Source: Streptomyces sp. Je 1-332
GTDB taxonomy: Bacteria > Actinomycetota > Actinomycetes > Streptomycetales > Streptomycetaceae
Direction: 5' to 3'
Length of the DNA: 64,000 bases
Assembly (NCBI RefSeq): GCF_040730185.1
Contig: NZ_CP160402.1
Span: 1,984,001-2,048,000, forward strand
Each line of letters starts with the position of its first letter. Within the stretch, counting starts at the first letter, position 1. Position numbers and translations under genes: made by a program. The notes under the pieces are model-generated. The model saw nothing but the letters and a program-made list of their open reading frames with translations, made no database searches and was not told the DNA's origin. Below, piece after piece: positions 1 to 8,850 of the stretch.

Positions 1-79
1 GGGTGACGTCTCGCTTCTTACTGATCTGCTGGGCGTGGTGGATAAGCCTGATCCGAAGTTCGCCATCGTGGCGCCCTAG
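1..79 (+). CDS. C-terminal end of an unidentified protein
   Basis: An open frame enters from the left edge and stops at TAG 77-79. It encodes about 25 residues ending KFAIVAP. Thirty-four bases after the stop is a perfect hairpin, which supports this being a genuine gene end. The fragment is too short to assign a family. It converges on pyk. Confidence 0.45.
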   Translation, partial: GDVSLLTDLLGVVDKPDPKFAIVAP

Positions 80-112
80 GCGCGCCCTCACGCCTGAGGG
101 CCCTTCACACGC

Positions 113-141
113 GAGGGGCCGCTCCCCCGGAGCGGCCCCTC
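113..141. terminator. Bidirectional hairpin terminator
   Basis: A perfect 13-bp stem (113-125 with 129-141, GAGGGGCCGCTCC and its complement) closes a 3-nt loop. It lies between the end of the left-edge + gene and the end of pyk on the - strand, so it can serve both. There is no clear U-tract, which is common for Streptomyces terminators. Confidence 0.8.
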
Positions 142-161
142 GGTCCGTGCGGACAGTCCTC

Positions 162-1598
162 CTACTGGGGGCTGTCGTCCTCGCCGATGTGGTGGATGCG
201 TACGAGGTTGGTGGAGCCGGCGACTCCGGGCGGTGAGCCTGCGGTGATGACGACGACGTCGCCCTTCTCGCAGCGCCCGTACTTCAGGAGCAGTTCGTCG
301 ACCTGGCGGACCATGGCGTCGGTGGATTCGACGTGCGGGCCGAGGAAGGTCTCGACGCCCCAGGTGAGGTTCAGCTGCGAGCGCGTGGCCCGGTCCGGGG
401 TGAAGGCGAGGAGTGGGATGGGCGAGCGGTAGCGCGAGAGGCGGCGGACGGTGTCGCCGGACTGGGTGAAGGCGACGAGGAATTTGGCGCCGAGGAAGTC
501 GCCCATTTCGGCGGCGGCGCGGGCGACGGCGCCGCCTTGGGTGCGGGGCTTGTTCCGCTCGGTGAGCGGCGGGAGGCCCTTGGCGAGGATGTCTTCTTCG
601 GCGGCTTCGACGATGCGGCCCATGGTGCGGACGGTCTCGATGGGGTATTTGCCGACGCTGGTCTCGCCGGAGAGCATGACGGCGTCGGTGCCGTCGATGA
701 CGGCGTTGGCGACGTCGCTTGCCTCGGCCCTTGTGGGGCGGGAGTTGTCGATCATCGAGTCGAGCATCTGGGTGGCGACGATGACGGGCTTGGCGTTGCG
801 CTTGGCGAGTTTGATGGCTCGCTTCTGGACGATCGGCACTTGTTCGAGGGGCATTTCGACGCCGAGGTCGCCGCGGGCGACCATGATGGCGTCGAAGGCG
901 GCGACGATGTCGTCGATGTTCTCGACGGCCTGCGGCTTCTCGATCTTTGCGATGACGGGGAGGCGGCGGCCTTCCTCGTCCATGATGCGGTGTACGGCCT
1001 CGATGTCGCGTCCGCTGCGTACGAAGGAGAGGGCGATGACGTCGAAGCCTGAACGCAGGGCCCAGCGCAGGTCGGCTTCGTCCTTGTCGGAGAGTGCGGG
1101 GACGGAGACGGCGACGCCGGGGAGGTTGAGTCCCTTGTGGTCGGAGACCATGCCGCCTTCGACGACGGTGGTGGTGACGCGGGGCCCGTCGACCGCGGTG
1201 ACCTCGAGGGTCACTTTGCCGTCGTCGACGAGGATGCGTTCGCCGGGGGTGACGTCTTCGGCGAGGCCGTCGTAGGTGGTGCCGCAGGTCTGTCGGTCGC
1301 CTTCGACGCCGTCTTCGACGGTGATGGTGAACTCGTCGCCGCGTTCGAGGAGTACGGGTCCTTCGCTGAAGCGGCCGAGGCGGATCTTCGGGCCTTGAAG
1401 GTCGGCGAGGATGCCGACGCTGCGGCCGGTCTCGTCGGATGCCTTGCGTACGCGCTGGTAGCGCTCCTCGTGCTCGGCGTACGTGCCGTGGCTGAGGTTG
1501 AAGCGGGCTACGTCCATTCCGGCTTCGACCAGTGCCTTGATCTGGTCGTACGAGTCGGTGGCGGGGCCCAGGGTGCAGACGATTTTTGCTCGGCGCAT
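162..1598 (-). CDS. pyk: Pyruvate kinase
   Basis: Converts phosphoenolpyruvate and ADP to pyruvate and ATP, the last step of glycolysis, in the cytoplasm. The 478-residue length is usual. Visible motifs are the N-terminal KIVCTLGPAT and RFNLSHG segments of the barrel, the active-site IAKIEKP lysine region (about residue 218), ARGDLGVEM with its metal ligand, and the signature around MLDSMI and DGTDAVMLSGETSVGKYP near residues 280-315, followed by the C-terminal regulatory domain. It is transcribed alone, convergent with the left-edge gene. Streptomyces often carry two pyk genes; this sequence alone does not show which one this is. Confidence 0.97.
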   Translation of the reverse strand: MRRAKIVCTLGPATDSYDQIKALVEAGMDVARFNLSHGTYAEHEERYQRVRKASDETGRSVGILADLQGPKIRLGRFSEGPVLLERGDEFTITVEDGVEGDRQTCGTTYDGLAEDVTPGERILVDDGKVTLEVTAVDGPRVTTTVVEGGMVSDHKGLNLPGVAVSVPALSDKDEADLRWALRSGFDVIALSFVRSGRDIEAVHRIMDEEGRRLPVIAKIEKPQAVENIDDIVAAFDAIMVARGDLGVEMPLEQVPIVQKRAIKLAKRNAKPVIVATQMLDSMIDNSRPTRAEASDVANAVIDGTDAVMLSGETSVGKYPIETVRTMGRIVEAAEEDILAKGLPPLTERNKPRTQGGAVARAAAEMGDFLGAKFLVAFTQSGDTVRRLSRYRSPIPLLAFTPDRATRSQLNLTWGVETFLGPHVESTDAMVRQVDELLLKYGRCEKGDVVVITAGSPPGVAGSTNLVRIHHIGEDDSPQ

Positions 1599-1655
1599 GC
1601 TTCGAGCCTAGGCCTTACCGGCCGGTAGCGAATTGGCTGGGCATGACTACTCAAC

Positions 1656-1674
1656 AACCTTTGCATGAAAGGTT
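1656..1674. promoter_or_regulatory. Palindrome upstream of pyk
   Basis: AACCTTT-GCATG-AAAGGTT is a perfect 7-5-7 inverted repeat about 58 bp upstream of the pyk start. It sits in an unusually A+T-rich patch between pyk and the end of the SIMPL gene. It has operator-like dimensions; the binding protein is unknown. Confidence 0.4.
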
Positions 1675-1750
1675 ATTGACAAGTGTTGAATTGTGCGGGG
1701 CGCTGCTCTGATGAGCGATGTACGGCCCGCCCCGCGACGGAAAGTCCCTT

Positions 1751-1788
1751 CGTGGCTATGGAGTCTCTCCGTGGCTATGGAGTCTCTC
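1751..1788. repeat. Perfect 19-bp tandem duplication
   Basis: The 19-mer CGTGGCTATGGAGTCTCTC occurs at 1751-1769 and again at 1770-1788 without mismatch, immediately 3' of the SIMPL-domain gene. It looks like a recent slippage duplication in non-coding DNA. Confidence 0.85.
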
Positions 1789-1793
1789 CGCGT

Positions 1794-2507
1794 CTACAGC
1801 TGTGGTGGTGTCATCGTGAAGCGCGCGTTGACTTGTGCGTAGACGTGCTGGCGCTGGGGTTCGAGGTCGAGGGGTGCGGCTTCCTGGCTCATGTCGGCGG
1901 CGCCGCCGTAGGCGACGGTGCGCATGGTGGGGGTGGGGCCGCCGTAGCCGTAGGGCTGGGCGTTCTCGGCGCCGATGTCGGCGAGTTCGACGAGGGCGGC
2001 GAGGGTGGTGCCCAGTGCGTCCGCGTACTCCCTGCCCCGCTGCACTGCTTCCCTGACGGCCTGCTGTCGGGCGTCGCGGTGGGTGGGTGAGTCGGGGCGC
2101 AGGGCCCAGTAGGGGCCGTCGACTCGGGTCAGTTCGAGGTCGGCGAGGCGGGTGGTGAGTTCGCCGAGTGCGGTGAAGTCGGTGAGTTCGGCGGTGATGT
2201 GGACGCGGCCGTGGTAGGCGCGGATGCGTTCGCCGCGGCCGTGTTTGGTCAGTTCGGGGCTGATGGAGAAGGCGCCGGTCTCCAGGGTCTCGACGGATTC
2301 GCCGTAGGTTTTCACGAGGTCGATGACGCTTGCGTTGCGGCGTGTGAGGTCGTTCAGGGCGTCGCGTCGGTCGGTGCCGCGTGCGCTGACGGTGATGCCG
2401 ATGCGGGCGATCTCGGGGTCGACTTCGAGGTGGGCTTCGCCCTTGACGGCCAGGCGGGGGGCGCCGGGGGTGCCGTAGGGGGCCGGGGTGGGGGTGGTGT
2501 CGTCCAT
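1794..2507 (-). CDS. SIMPL (DUF541) domain protein
   Basis: A 237-residue protein. After a short N-terminus comes GEAHLEVDPEIARIGITVSA, then DRRDALNDLTRRNASVIDLV and a repeating alpha/beta pattern typical of the SIMPL/DUF541 family, which forms ring-like oligomers in some bacteria. I see no signal peptide or membrane segment, so it is probably cytoplasmic, although several family members elsewhere are exported. No specific biochemical role can be inferred. It is monocistronic and oriented like pyk. Confidence 0.85.
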   Translation of the reverse strand: MDDTTPTPAPYGTPGAPRLAVKGEAHLEVDPEIARIGITVSARGTDRRDALNDLTRRNASVIDLVKTYGESVETLETGAFSISPELTKHGRGERIRAYHGRVHITAELTDFTALGELTTRLADLELTRVDGPYWALRPDSPTHRDARQQAVREAVQRGREYADALGTTLAALVELADIGAENAQPYGYGGPTPTMRTVAYGGAADMSQEAAPLDLEPQRQHVYAQVNARFTMTPPQL

Positions 2508-2695
2508 GCGGCCACTCTTGCACTGGGGGGCGGCGCCGGACAGGCATCGGGGCGCGGCACGGGACAGTCATCGGATCGAAACCTGCGGGGTCTGTTGCCG
2601 GTGGGCCGGTCGGGGTCAGAATCTACGCGCGTCATCTACGCGCGTTACGTCGGTCGACCAGAGGTGGTCGAGCAGAGGTCCAAGGGGAGTATGAA

Positions 2696-4501
2696 ATGCC
2701 GTTGAACCGCCGGAAGTTCCTGGGGAAGTCCGCCGCTGCCACGGGTGTGGCGCTCGCGGGTGGTGTGGCCGCCGCGCCCTCCGTGTCGGCGCAGGCAGCC
2801 GGGAAGCCCGCCCGGCGGAAGAAGCGGTATTCGTTCACCGTCATGGGCACGACGGATCTGCACGGCAATGTCTTCAACTGGGACTACTTCACGGACAAGG
2901 AGTTCGACGACAAGGACCACAACGACGTGGGCCTGGCGAAGATCTCCACTCTCGTGGACGAGATCCGTGAGGAGAGAGGCCGCCGCAACACGCTCCTGAT
3001 CGATGCGGGCGACACCATTCAGGGCACCCAACTCTCTTACTACTACGCCAAGATCGACCCGATCACGGCGAAGCGGGGCCCGGTCCACCCGATGGCGCAG
3101 GCGATGAACAGCATCGGCTATGACGCGGCGGCGCTCGGGAACCACGAGTTCAATTACGGCATTCCCGTGCTGCGGAAGTTCGAGGAGCAGTGCGACTTTC
3201 CGCTGCTCGGCGCCAACGCCCTTGACGCGAAGACGCAGCGGCCCGCTTTCCCGCCGTACTTCATGAAGCGCCTTCGTACTCCGCACGGGCGTGACGTGAA
3301 GGTGGCGGTCCTCGGCCTGACGAACCCTGGCATCGCGATCTGGGACAAGGTGAACGTCCAGGGCAAGATGACGTTCCCGGGGCTTGAGGAGCAGGCGGCG
3401 AAGTGGGTGCCGAGGCTGCGTTCCATGGGCGCGGACGTCGTGATCGTCTCGGCGCACTCCGGTTCCAGCGGCACGTCCTCGTACGGTGATCAGCTCCCGC
3501 ACATCGAGAACGCGGCGGGTCTGGTGGCGGAGCAGGTGCCCGGTATCGACGCGATTCTGGTCGGGCACGCGCACACGGAGATCGCCGAGTATTTCGTGGA
3601 GAACAAGGAAACGGGCAAGAAGGTCGTCCTGTCAGAGCCGTTGAAGTGGGGCCAGCGCCTGACGCTGTTCGACTTCGACCTGGTGTGGTCCAAGGGCCGC
3701 TGGACGGTGGAGAAGGTCGGCGCGCAGGTCCTCAACTCCAATACGGCGGCGGAGGACAGGAAGATCACGCGGCTGCTGGCGGACGAGCACAAGAAGGTCG
3801 TCGCTTACGTCAACCAGGTCATCGGTACGTCGACGCAGGCGATGAGCACGGCCGAAGGCCCGTACAAGGATGTCGCGATCATCGATCTGATCAGCCATGT
3901 CCAGGCGGAGACGGTCAAGGAGGCGCTCAAGGGCGGCCAGTACGCGGCGCTGCCCGTGCTGTCGCAGGCTTCGTGTTTCTCGCGGACGGCGGGCATCCCG
4001 GCGGGCGAGGTGACGATCAAGGACGCGGCGGGGCTCTACCCGTTCGAGAACACCCTTGAGGCGCGGCTCGTCACGGGTGCGCAGCTCAAGGAGTATCTGG
4101 AGTTCTCGGCGCGCTACTACGTACAGACCGCGGCCGGCGCCCCCGTGGACCCGGCGAAGCTGACGAACGCGGACAGCATTCCGGACTACAACTACGACGC
4201 GCTGTACGGCGTGACGTACGAGATCGACATCGCCAAGCCCACGGGTTCCCGAATCGCGAAGCTCAGCTTCGACGGCAAGGAGGTCGATCCGAAGGCGGAG
4301 TTCGTGCTGGCGGTGAACAACTACCGCGCGAGCGGCGGCGGCAACTTCCCGCATGTGGCCGCCGCCAAGCAGCTGTGGGCGAACTCGGACGAGATCCGCA
4401 ACACGATCATTCAGTGGGTGCAGGCAAAGGGGACGGTGGACCCGGCCCAGTTCGCGTCGGTGGACTGGAAGCTGACCCGGGACGGTACGCCGGTGTTCTG
4501 A
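2696..4501 (+). CDS. Tat-exported 5'-nucleotidase / cyclic phosphodiesterase
   Basis: A 601-residue metallophosphoesterase that probably dephosphorylates extracellular nucleotides (UshA/CpdB type) for phosphate and nucleoside scavenging. The N-terminus has a twin-arginine signal (NRRKFLGK, then a hydrophobic Ala/Gly stretch ending SAQA). Metal-binding motifs appear in order: TTDLHGN, DAGDTIQG, ALGNHEFNYG, VSAHSG and VGHAHTEI (residues about 50-290). The C-terminal nucleotidase domain has SRTAGIPAGEVT and NNYRASGGGNFP, the substrate-binding loops. Start ATG 2696 follows AAGGGGAG. It ends 10 bp before the convergent SGNH hydrolase gene. Confidence 0.93.
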   Translation: MPLNRRKFLGKSAAATGVALAGGVAAAPSVSAQAAGKPARRKKRYSFTVMGTTDLHGNVFNWDYFTDKEFDDKDHNDVGLAKISTLVDEIREERGRRNTLLIDAGDTIQGTQLSYYYAKIDPITAKRGPVHPMAQAMNSIGYDAAALGNHEFNYGIPVLRKFEEQCDFPLLGANALDAKTQRPAFPPYFMKRLRTPHGRDVKVAVLGLTNPGIAIWDKVNVQGKMTFPGLEEQAAKWVPRLRSMGADVVIVSAHSGSSGTSSYGDQLPHIENAAGLVAEQVPGIDAILVGHAHTEIAEYFVENKETGKKVVLSEPLKWGQRLTLFDFDLVWSKGRWTVEKVGAQVLNSNTAAEDRKITRLLADEHKKVVAYVNQVIGTSTQAMSTAEGPYKDVAIIDLISHVQAETVKEALKGGQYAALPVLSQASCFSRTAGIPAGEVTIKDAAGLYPFENTLEARLVTGAQLKEYLEFSARYYVQTAAGAPVDPAKLTNADSIPDYNYDALYGVTYEIDIAKPTGSRIAKLSFDGKEVDPKAEFVLAVNNYRASGGGNFPHVAAAKQLWANSDEIRNTIIQWVQAKGTVDPAQFASVDWKLTRDGTPVF

Positions 4502-4511
4502 CCGTGTTCGG

Positions 4512-5693
4512 CTAGGCCTTCAGGGCCGCCAGGTCGACGGCGTCGGCGAGGGCCCGCGCGCCGGCGTCGTTGACGTGCAGGCCGTCGCCGCTGTCGTAGT
4601 CGTCGTGGATCCGGTCGGGGTCGGCGGGGTCCGCGACGGCGGCGGCGAGGTCGGCGTAGGCGTCGTAGGGGCTGTCGGCGCCTCGTATCCAGTCGTTGAC
4701 CTGGCGGGCGACGGCGACGCCCTCGGGGGTGGAGTAGCCCTCGAAGATGGTGTCCTTGAACGGGCCGACGGTGGTGGCGACGGCGGTCAGTCCTGCCGCG
4801 TGGATGCGGTCGGCGAGGGCGGTGAAGCCCGCGATGAGGTCCTCGGCGGGGGGGATGGGCGCGGCCTGCGGGTATGCCTCCTGGCCGGGGATGCCGAGGT
4901 CGTTGAGGCCGAAGTGGACCAGGACGTGGGTGACGCCGGGCACGTCCAGGGCGTCGCGGTCGAGGCGGGCCAGGCCATGCTGGCCGATCTCGTCGGTGAG
5001 CAGCCGGTTCGCGGAGATGCCCTGGTTCACCACCCATCCGGTGTGTCCGACGGCGCGCAGGCGCTCGTTCAGGAGGTCGGGGAAGCGGTGGTCGGTGTCG
5101 GGGGTGGTGCCGGTGCCCTCGAACCAGGAGTCACCGAAGGCGACGGCGACGGGGGTCGCGCGCGGGGCGAGCACGTCGATGCCGGTGATGAAGTGGCGTG
5201 TCGCCAGCTCCTCTATGCCTTCGATGCCGTCCAGGGTCGGCGCGGTGAGGGCGTTGCCGGGCACCGCGTAGCCGGTGCGCAGGGGCACGGCCGAGTAGGT
5301 GGACAGGCCGGTGTCCTCGGGCAGCCAGAGGCTGAGGGCCAGTTCGTCTCCGGCGGCGACGGCGCCCTCGATGGGGTCGCTCACGATCTCCTCCCCGTCT
5401 GGGACGGTGAAGTCCTCGGCGCCGCCGAAGCGCACCGGGACATCGCTGCCGGATGCGATGCCGCTGCCTTCGGTGCGTCGGGCGAGGCGGGCGCCGCCGA
5501 TGTGGAGGGGCTCTTTGCCGTAGCGGTTGGTGAGCCGGACGCGCACGGCTTCGCCGCCGCCGTCGAGGCGGAGTATCTGGCGTACGGTCTGGCCGGCGAA
5601 GCCCCGGAGTTCGAAGAGGTCGATGTCTTCGTGGGGGCTGACGACGGCGGAGCGGAAGGCGGCGGTCCAGGAGGCCTTGGGGTCTGTGGTCAT
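4512..5693 (-). CDS. SGNH/GDSL-family hydrolase
   Basis: A 393-residue esterase or lipase-like enzyme. The first 170 residues form an N-terminal beta-rich domain found in some actinobacterial members. The SGNH core follows: block I FGDSWFEG (nucleophile Ser), block II around NQGISANRLL, block III HFGLNDLG (Asn) and block V DGLHVNDAGA (catalytic Asp and His). No signal peptide is visible, so it is probably intracellular unless exported by another route. The substrate is unknown: acetyl esters of carbohydrates are common in the superfamily. Convergent with the nucleotidase. Confidence 0.9.
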   Translation of the reverse strand: MTTDPKASWTAAFRSAVVSPHEDIDLFELRGFAGQTVRQILRLDGGGEAVRVRLTNRYGKEPLHIGGARLARRTEGSGIASGSDVPVRFGGAEDFTVPDGEEIVSDPIEGAVAAGDELALSLWLPEDTGLSTYSAVPLRTGYAVPGNALTAPTLDGIEGIEELATRHFITGIDVLAPRATPVAVAFGDSWFEGTGTTPDTDHRFPDLLNERLRAVGHTGWVVNQGISANRLLTDEIGQHGLARLDRDALDVPGVTHVLVHFGLNDLGIPGQEAYPQAAPIPPAEDLIAGFTALADRIHAAGLTAVATTVGPFKDTIFEGYSTPEGVAVARQVNDWIRGADSPYDAYADLAAAVADPADPDRIHDDYDSGDGLHVNDAGARALADAVDLAALKA

Positions 5694-5822
5694 GATCGGC
5701 TGAACAGGGTCGGCGGGGCTGGTATTTCGCTGGGCGGCGTATTGCGTGCAGGAATATTCGCCGCTGTGGCGGCGCTTGGGGGCGGACCATCCCTCCCAAA
5801 GTATGCGGAGGGGAGGGCTCGG

Positions 5823-7268
5823 TCAGTTCTTGAGGCGTACGAGGTTGCTGCCGCGCTGCTCGCCGATCAGGCCCGTGGCGCGGCTGGACGGGGTTTCCTG
5901 GAGGCCGAAGCTGGTGAACGCGGTGCGTTGCGGGAGCGGGTAGGGGGGTGTTTCCGTGAGGGAGTTGAGGATGGTGGCGCTGCGCCAGGCGGCGAGGCCG
6001 AGGTCGGGGGCACCGACGCCGTGGGTGTGGCGTTCGGCGTTCTGTACGTAGATGTGGTTGCCGGTGGCGGTGATGGCGGGGTCGAGGACGAGGCGGTACT
6101 CCTCGTCGATGCGGGGGCGTTCCGAGGAGTCCCGGCGCATGTAGGGGTCGAGGCCGGCGAGGAGCTGGTCGAGGGGGCGCTCGCGGTAGCCGGTGGCGAG
6201 GACGACGGCGTCCGTGGTGAGGCGGGAGCGGGTGCCCTGCTGGAGGTGTTCGAGGTGGAGTTCCACGCGGGTGGTGGCGACGCGGCCCGCGGTGCGTACG
6301 CAGACGCCCGGGGTGAGGACGGCGTCGGGCCAGCCGCCGTGGAGGGTGCGCTGGTAGAGCTCGTCGTGGATGGCGGCGATGGTGTCGGCGTCGATGCCCT
6401 TGTGGAGCTGCCACTGGTGGGGGACGAGGCCGTCGCGCACGGATTCGGGCAGGGAGTGGAAGTAGCGGGTGTAGTCGGGGGTGAAGTGTTCCAGGCCGAG
6501 CTTGGAGTACTCCATGGGTGCGAAGGCCTCGGTGCGGGCGAGCCAGTGGATCTTCTCGGCGCCCACCGGGCGGTGCTTGAGCAGGTCGAGGAAGACCTCG
6601 GCGCCGGACTGGCCCGAGCCGATGACGGTGACGTGGTCGGCGGCCAGGAGCCGGTCGCGGTGCAGGAGGTAGTCCGCGGAGTGGATCACGGGGACGGCGG
6701 GTGCGTCCGCGAGGGGCTTCAGGGGCTCGGGAATGTGGGGTGCGGTGCCGACGCCCACGGCGATGTTCTTCGTGTAGGTCCGGCCGAGTGCCTCCGCCTC
6801 CCCTTCGGCGTCGAGCTGGGTGAAGTCGACTTCGAAGAGGTCCCGTTCGGGGTTCCAGCGGACGGCGTCGACCTGGTGTCCGAAGTGCAGGGCGGGCAGG
6901 TTCTCGCTGACCCAGCGGCAGTACGCGTCGTATTCGGCGCGCTGGATGTGGAATCGCTCGGCGAAGTAGAAGGGGAAGAGCCGCTCTCGGGTCTTGAGGT
7001 AGTTGAGGAAGGACCAGGGGCTCGCCGGGTCGGCGAGGGTCACCAGGTCGGCGAGGAAGGGTACTTGGAGGCTCGCGCCGTCGATGAGGAGCCCGGGGTG
7101 CCAGTGGAAGCCCGGCCGCTGTTCGTAGAAGGCGGCGTCGAGTCCGGTGAGGGGCTGGGCGAGGGCGGCGAGGGAGAGGTTGGAGGGGCCGATGCCGATG
7201 CCGACCAGGTCCCGGGGGTCCTCGGGGGTGGTGAGCGGCGGGGCGGGCTTGTCGTTCTGGCCGGTCAT
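5823..7268 (-). CDS. L-lysine/diamine N-monooxygenase (siderophore type)
   Basis: A 481-residue flavoprotein of the IucD/DesB/SidA family, which N-hydroxylates the terminal amine of lysine, ornithine or a diamine using FAD, NADPH and O2. Motifs are the FAD site GIGIGPSNLSLAAL near residue 28, a substrate region around FHWHPGLLIDG and FLADLVTLADP, the NADPH site VIGSGQSGAEVF near 215 and the C-terminal VVLATGYRERP. Its start overlaps the decarboxylase stop by 4 nt (ATGA), so the two are translationally coupled. This arrangement copies desA-desB of desferrioxamine clusters, where cadaverine is hydroxylated, but no acyltransferase or NIS synthetase follows. No iron box was seen. Confidence 0.9.
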   Translation of the reverse strand: MTGQNDKPAPPLTTPEDPRDLVGIGIGPSNLSLAALAQPLTGLDAAFYEQRPGFHWHPGLLIDGASLQVPFLADLVTLADPASPWSFLNYLKTRERLFPFYFAERFHIQRAEYDAYCRWVSENLPALHFGHQVDAVRWNPERDLFEVDFTQLDAEGEAEALGRTYTKNIAVGVGTAPHIPEPLKPLADAPAVPVIHSADYLLHRDRLLAADHVTVIGSGQSGAEVFLDLLKHRPVGAEKIHWLARTEAFAPMEYSKLGLEHFTPDYTRYFHSLPESVRDGLVPHQWQLHKGIDADTIAAIHDELYQRTLHGGWPDAVLTPGVCVRTAGRVATTRVELHLEHLQQGTRSRLTTDAVVLATGYRERPLDQLLAGLDPYMRRDSSERPRIDEEYRLVLDPAITATGNHIYVQNAERHTHGVGAPDLGLAAWRSATILNSLTETPPYPLPQRTAFTSFGLQETPSSRATGLIGEQRGSNLVRLKN

Positions 7269-8656
7269 CGGGGGGTGGTTCCTTCCACGAGCTTCAGGAG
7301 CTCGGCGAGGTCGCCGGGCCGGGTGTGCGGGTTGAGCAGGGTGGCCTTGAGCCAGCGGCGTCCGTCGATCGTGGCCCGGCCGAGCACGGCACGGCCTTGG
7401 GCGAGCAGTTCCCGCCTGACGTAGGCGATGTGGTCGTCGTCGGCGTCGACGGGCCGGAAGAGGACGGTGCTGATGACGGGCCGGTCGTACAGCTCGAAGC
7501 CGGGGTGCGCGGCGACGAGGGCGGCGAACTCGTGTGCCTGGTCGCAGACTTGGTCGACGAGTGCGCCGATCCCTTCGCGGCCGAGCGCCTTGAGGGTGAC
7601 GGCGATCTTGAGTGCGTCGGGCCGGCGTGTGGTGCGCAGGGAGCGGCCGAGGAGGTCGGGGAGGCCTGCTTCGGTGTCATCGCCCGCGTTGAGGTAGTCG
7701 GCGTGGTGGCCGAGCGCGGTGAGGTCGTGGCCGTCACGGACCAGGAGCAGACCGGCGGCGACGGGTTGCCAGCCGAGTTTGTGCAGGTCGAAGGTGACGC
7801 TGTCGGCGCGTTCCATGCCGTGCAGGAGGTCTCTTCTTACGTCGCTGAAGAGCAGCGGGCCGCCGTACGCGGCGTCGATGTGCAGGCGGGCGCCGTGGGC
7901 CGCGCAGAGGCCGGCGATCTGGTCGAGGGGGTCGATGAGTCCGGCGTCGGTGGTGCCGGCGGTGGCGGCGACGAGGAAGGTGCCGGGTGGGCCGTTGAGT
8001 TCGGCCAGGGCTTCGTCTAGCGCTGCCGGGTCCAGGACGCCTGCGGGCGCGGGGATGGTGACCGGTTCCGGCATGCCGAGGAGCCAGGCCGCGCGGCCGA
8101 GCGAGTGGTGGGCGTTCGCGCCGGTGATGAGCTGGACGGGGCCGTGCGCGGCGGTGCGCTCGCGGGCGAGGAGCAGGGCGAGCTGGTTGGACTCCGTGCC
8201 GCCGGTGGTGACGAGGGCGTCTGCGCTTCCGGGTCCGTACGCCTCGGTCGCGAGGGCGCGGGTGACCAGGGTTTCGATCTCCGAGGCTGCGGGGGCCTGG
8301 TCCCAGGAGTCCATGGAGGGGTTGAGTGCGGAGGCCGCCAGGTCGGCGGCGGCGGCCAGGGCGAGGGGTGGGCAGTGCAGGTGGGCTGCGCAGAGGGCGT
8401 CTGCGGGGTCGGCGGCGCCTTCCGCCAGTGCGTGGACCAGGGTGCGCAGGGACGCTTCGGCGCCTTCGCCTCTGGCGGGCAGTACGTCGCCGGTGGCCTC
8501 GCGGACCCGGGCCGCGACCGCGGTGGGGCCGCCCGCGGGGAGCGGTCCGCCGCGGGCGGTTGTTCCGGTGCGCAGGGCGTCGAGGGTGGCGGTGAGCAGC
8601 GGGCGTAGCGCGTCGGGTCCTTGGGCTCCTCCGGCGAGGGGCGGCGGAGTGCTCAT
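7265..8656 (-). CDS. Group II PLP-dependent amino acid decarboxylase
   Basis: A 463-residue decarboxylase of the glutamate/diaminobutyrate/lysine (DesA-like) group. Key features are TTGGTESNQLAL (phosphate and ring contacts), LHIDAAYGGPLLFS (Asp pairing the pyridine nitrogen) and FDLHKLGWQP, whose Lys forms the internal aldimine. Start ATG 8656 is preceded by GAAGGA at good spacing; longer reading-frame extensions run into repeat DNA and are not credible. It is first in a two-gene operon with the N-monooxygenase, suggesting that it makes cadaverine or another diamine for hydroxylation. Aspartate or diaminobutyrate decarboxylase activity is the main alternative. Confidence 0.88.
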   Translation of the reverse strand: MSTPPPLAGGAQGPDALRPLLTATLDALRTGTTARGGPLPAGGPTAVAARVREATGDVLPARGEGAEASLRTLVHALAEGAADPADALCAAHLHCPPLALAAAADLAASALNPSMDSWDQAPAASEIETLVTRALATEAYGPGSADALVTTGGTESNQLALLLARERTAAHGPVQLITGANAHHSLGRAAWLLGMPEPVTIPAPAGVLDPAALDEALAELNGPPGTFLVAATAGTTDAGLIDPLDQIAGLCAAHGARLHIDAAYGGPLLFSDVRRDLLHGMERADSVTFDLHKLGWQPVAAGLLLVRDGHDLTALGHHADYLNAGDDTEAGLPDLLGRSLRTTRRPDALKIAVTLKALGREGIGALVDQVCDQAHEFAALVAAHPGFELYDRPVISTVLFRPVDADDDHIAYVRRELLAQGRAVLGRATIDGRRWLKATLLNPHTRPGDLAELLKLVEGTTPR

Positions 8657-8850
8657 GGGCGACGTCCTTCGGGTGCGCGTGGGCGGGGACGACCAGCCTG
8701 TCCGCCGAGTGGACGGCACGCCCGGAGAGCTCAACGATCCGAACCCGAAAGTGGTACTGCTGCGGGGAGAAGGCGCGGGGTGCGGCGGGGGCCTGCTAGG
8801 CGGGGGCGCTGGCCGCCGGCTGGGCGGAATTCGGCTGCGGGTCCGCCGTG

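Noticed and set aside
1676..1704. TTGACA on the + strand as a promoter
   Set aside because: No acceptable -10 hexamer lies 16-19 bp downstream, and there is no + strand gene to serve.
4575..7424. A 949-codon open frame opposite the SGNH hydrolase and monooxygenase genes
   Set aside because: It is an antisense shadow caused by high G+C third positions. It is Gly/Val/Asp/Ala-rich without motifs, while the - strand genes show full catalytic signatures.
8657..8850. An iron-regulator (DmdR/IdeR) box before the decarboxylase gene
   Set aside because: No TTAGG-type palindrome could be found in the upstream DNA.
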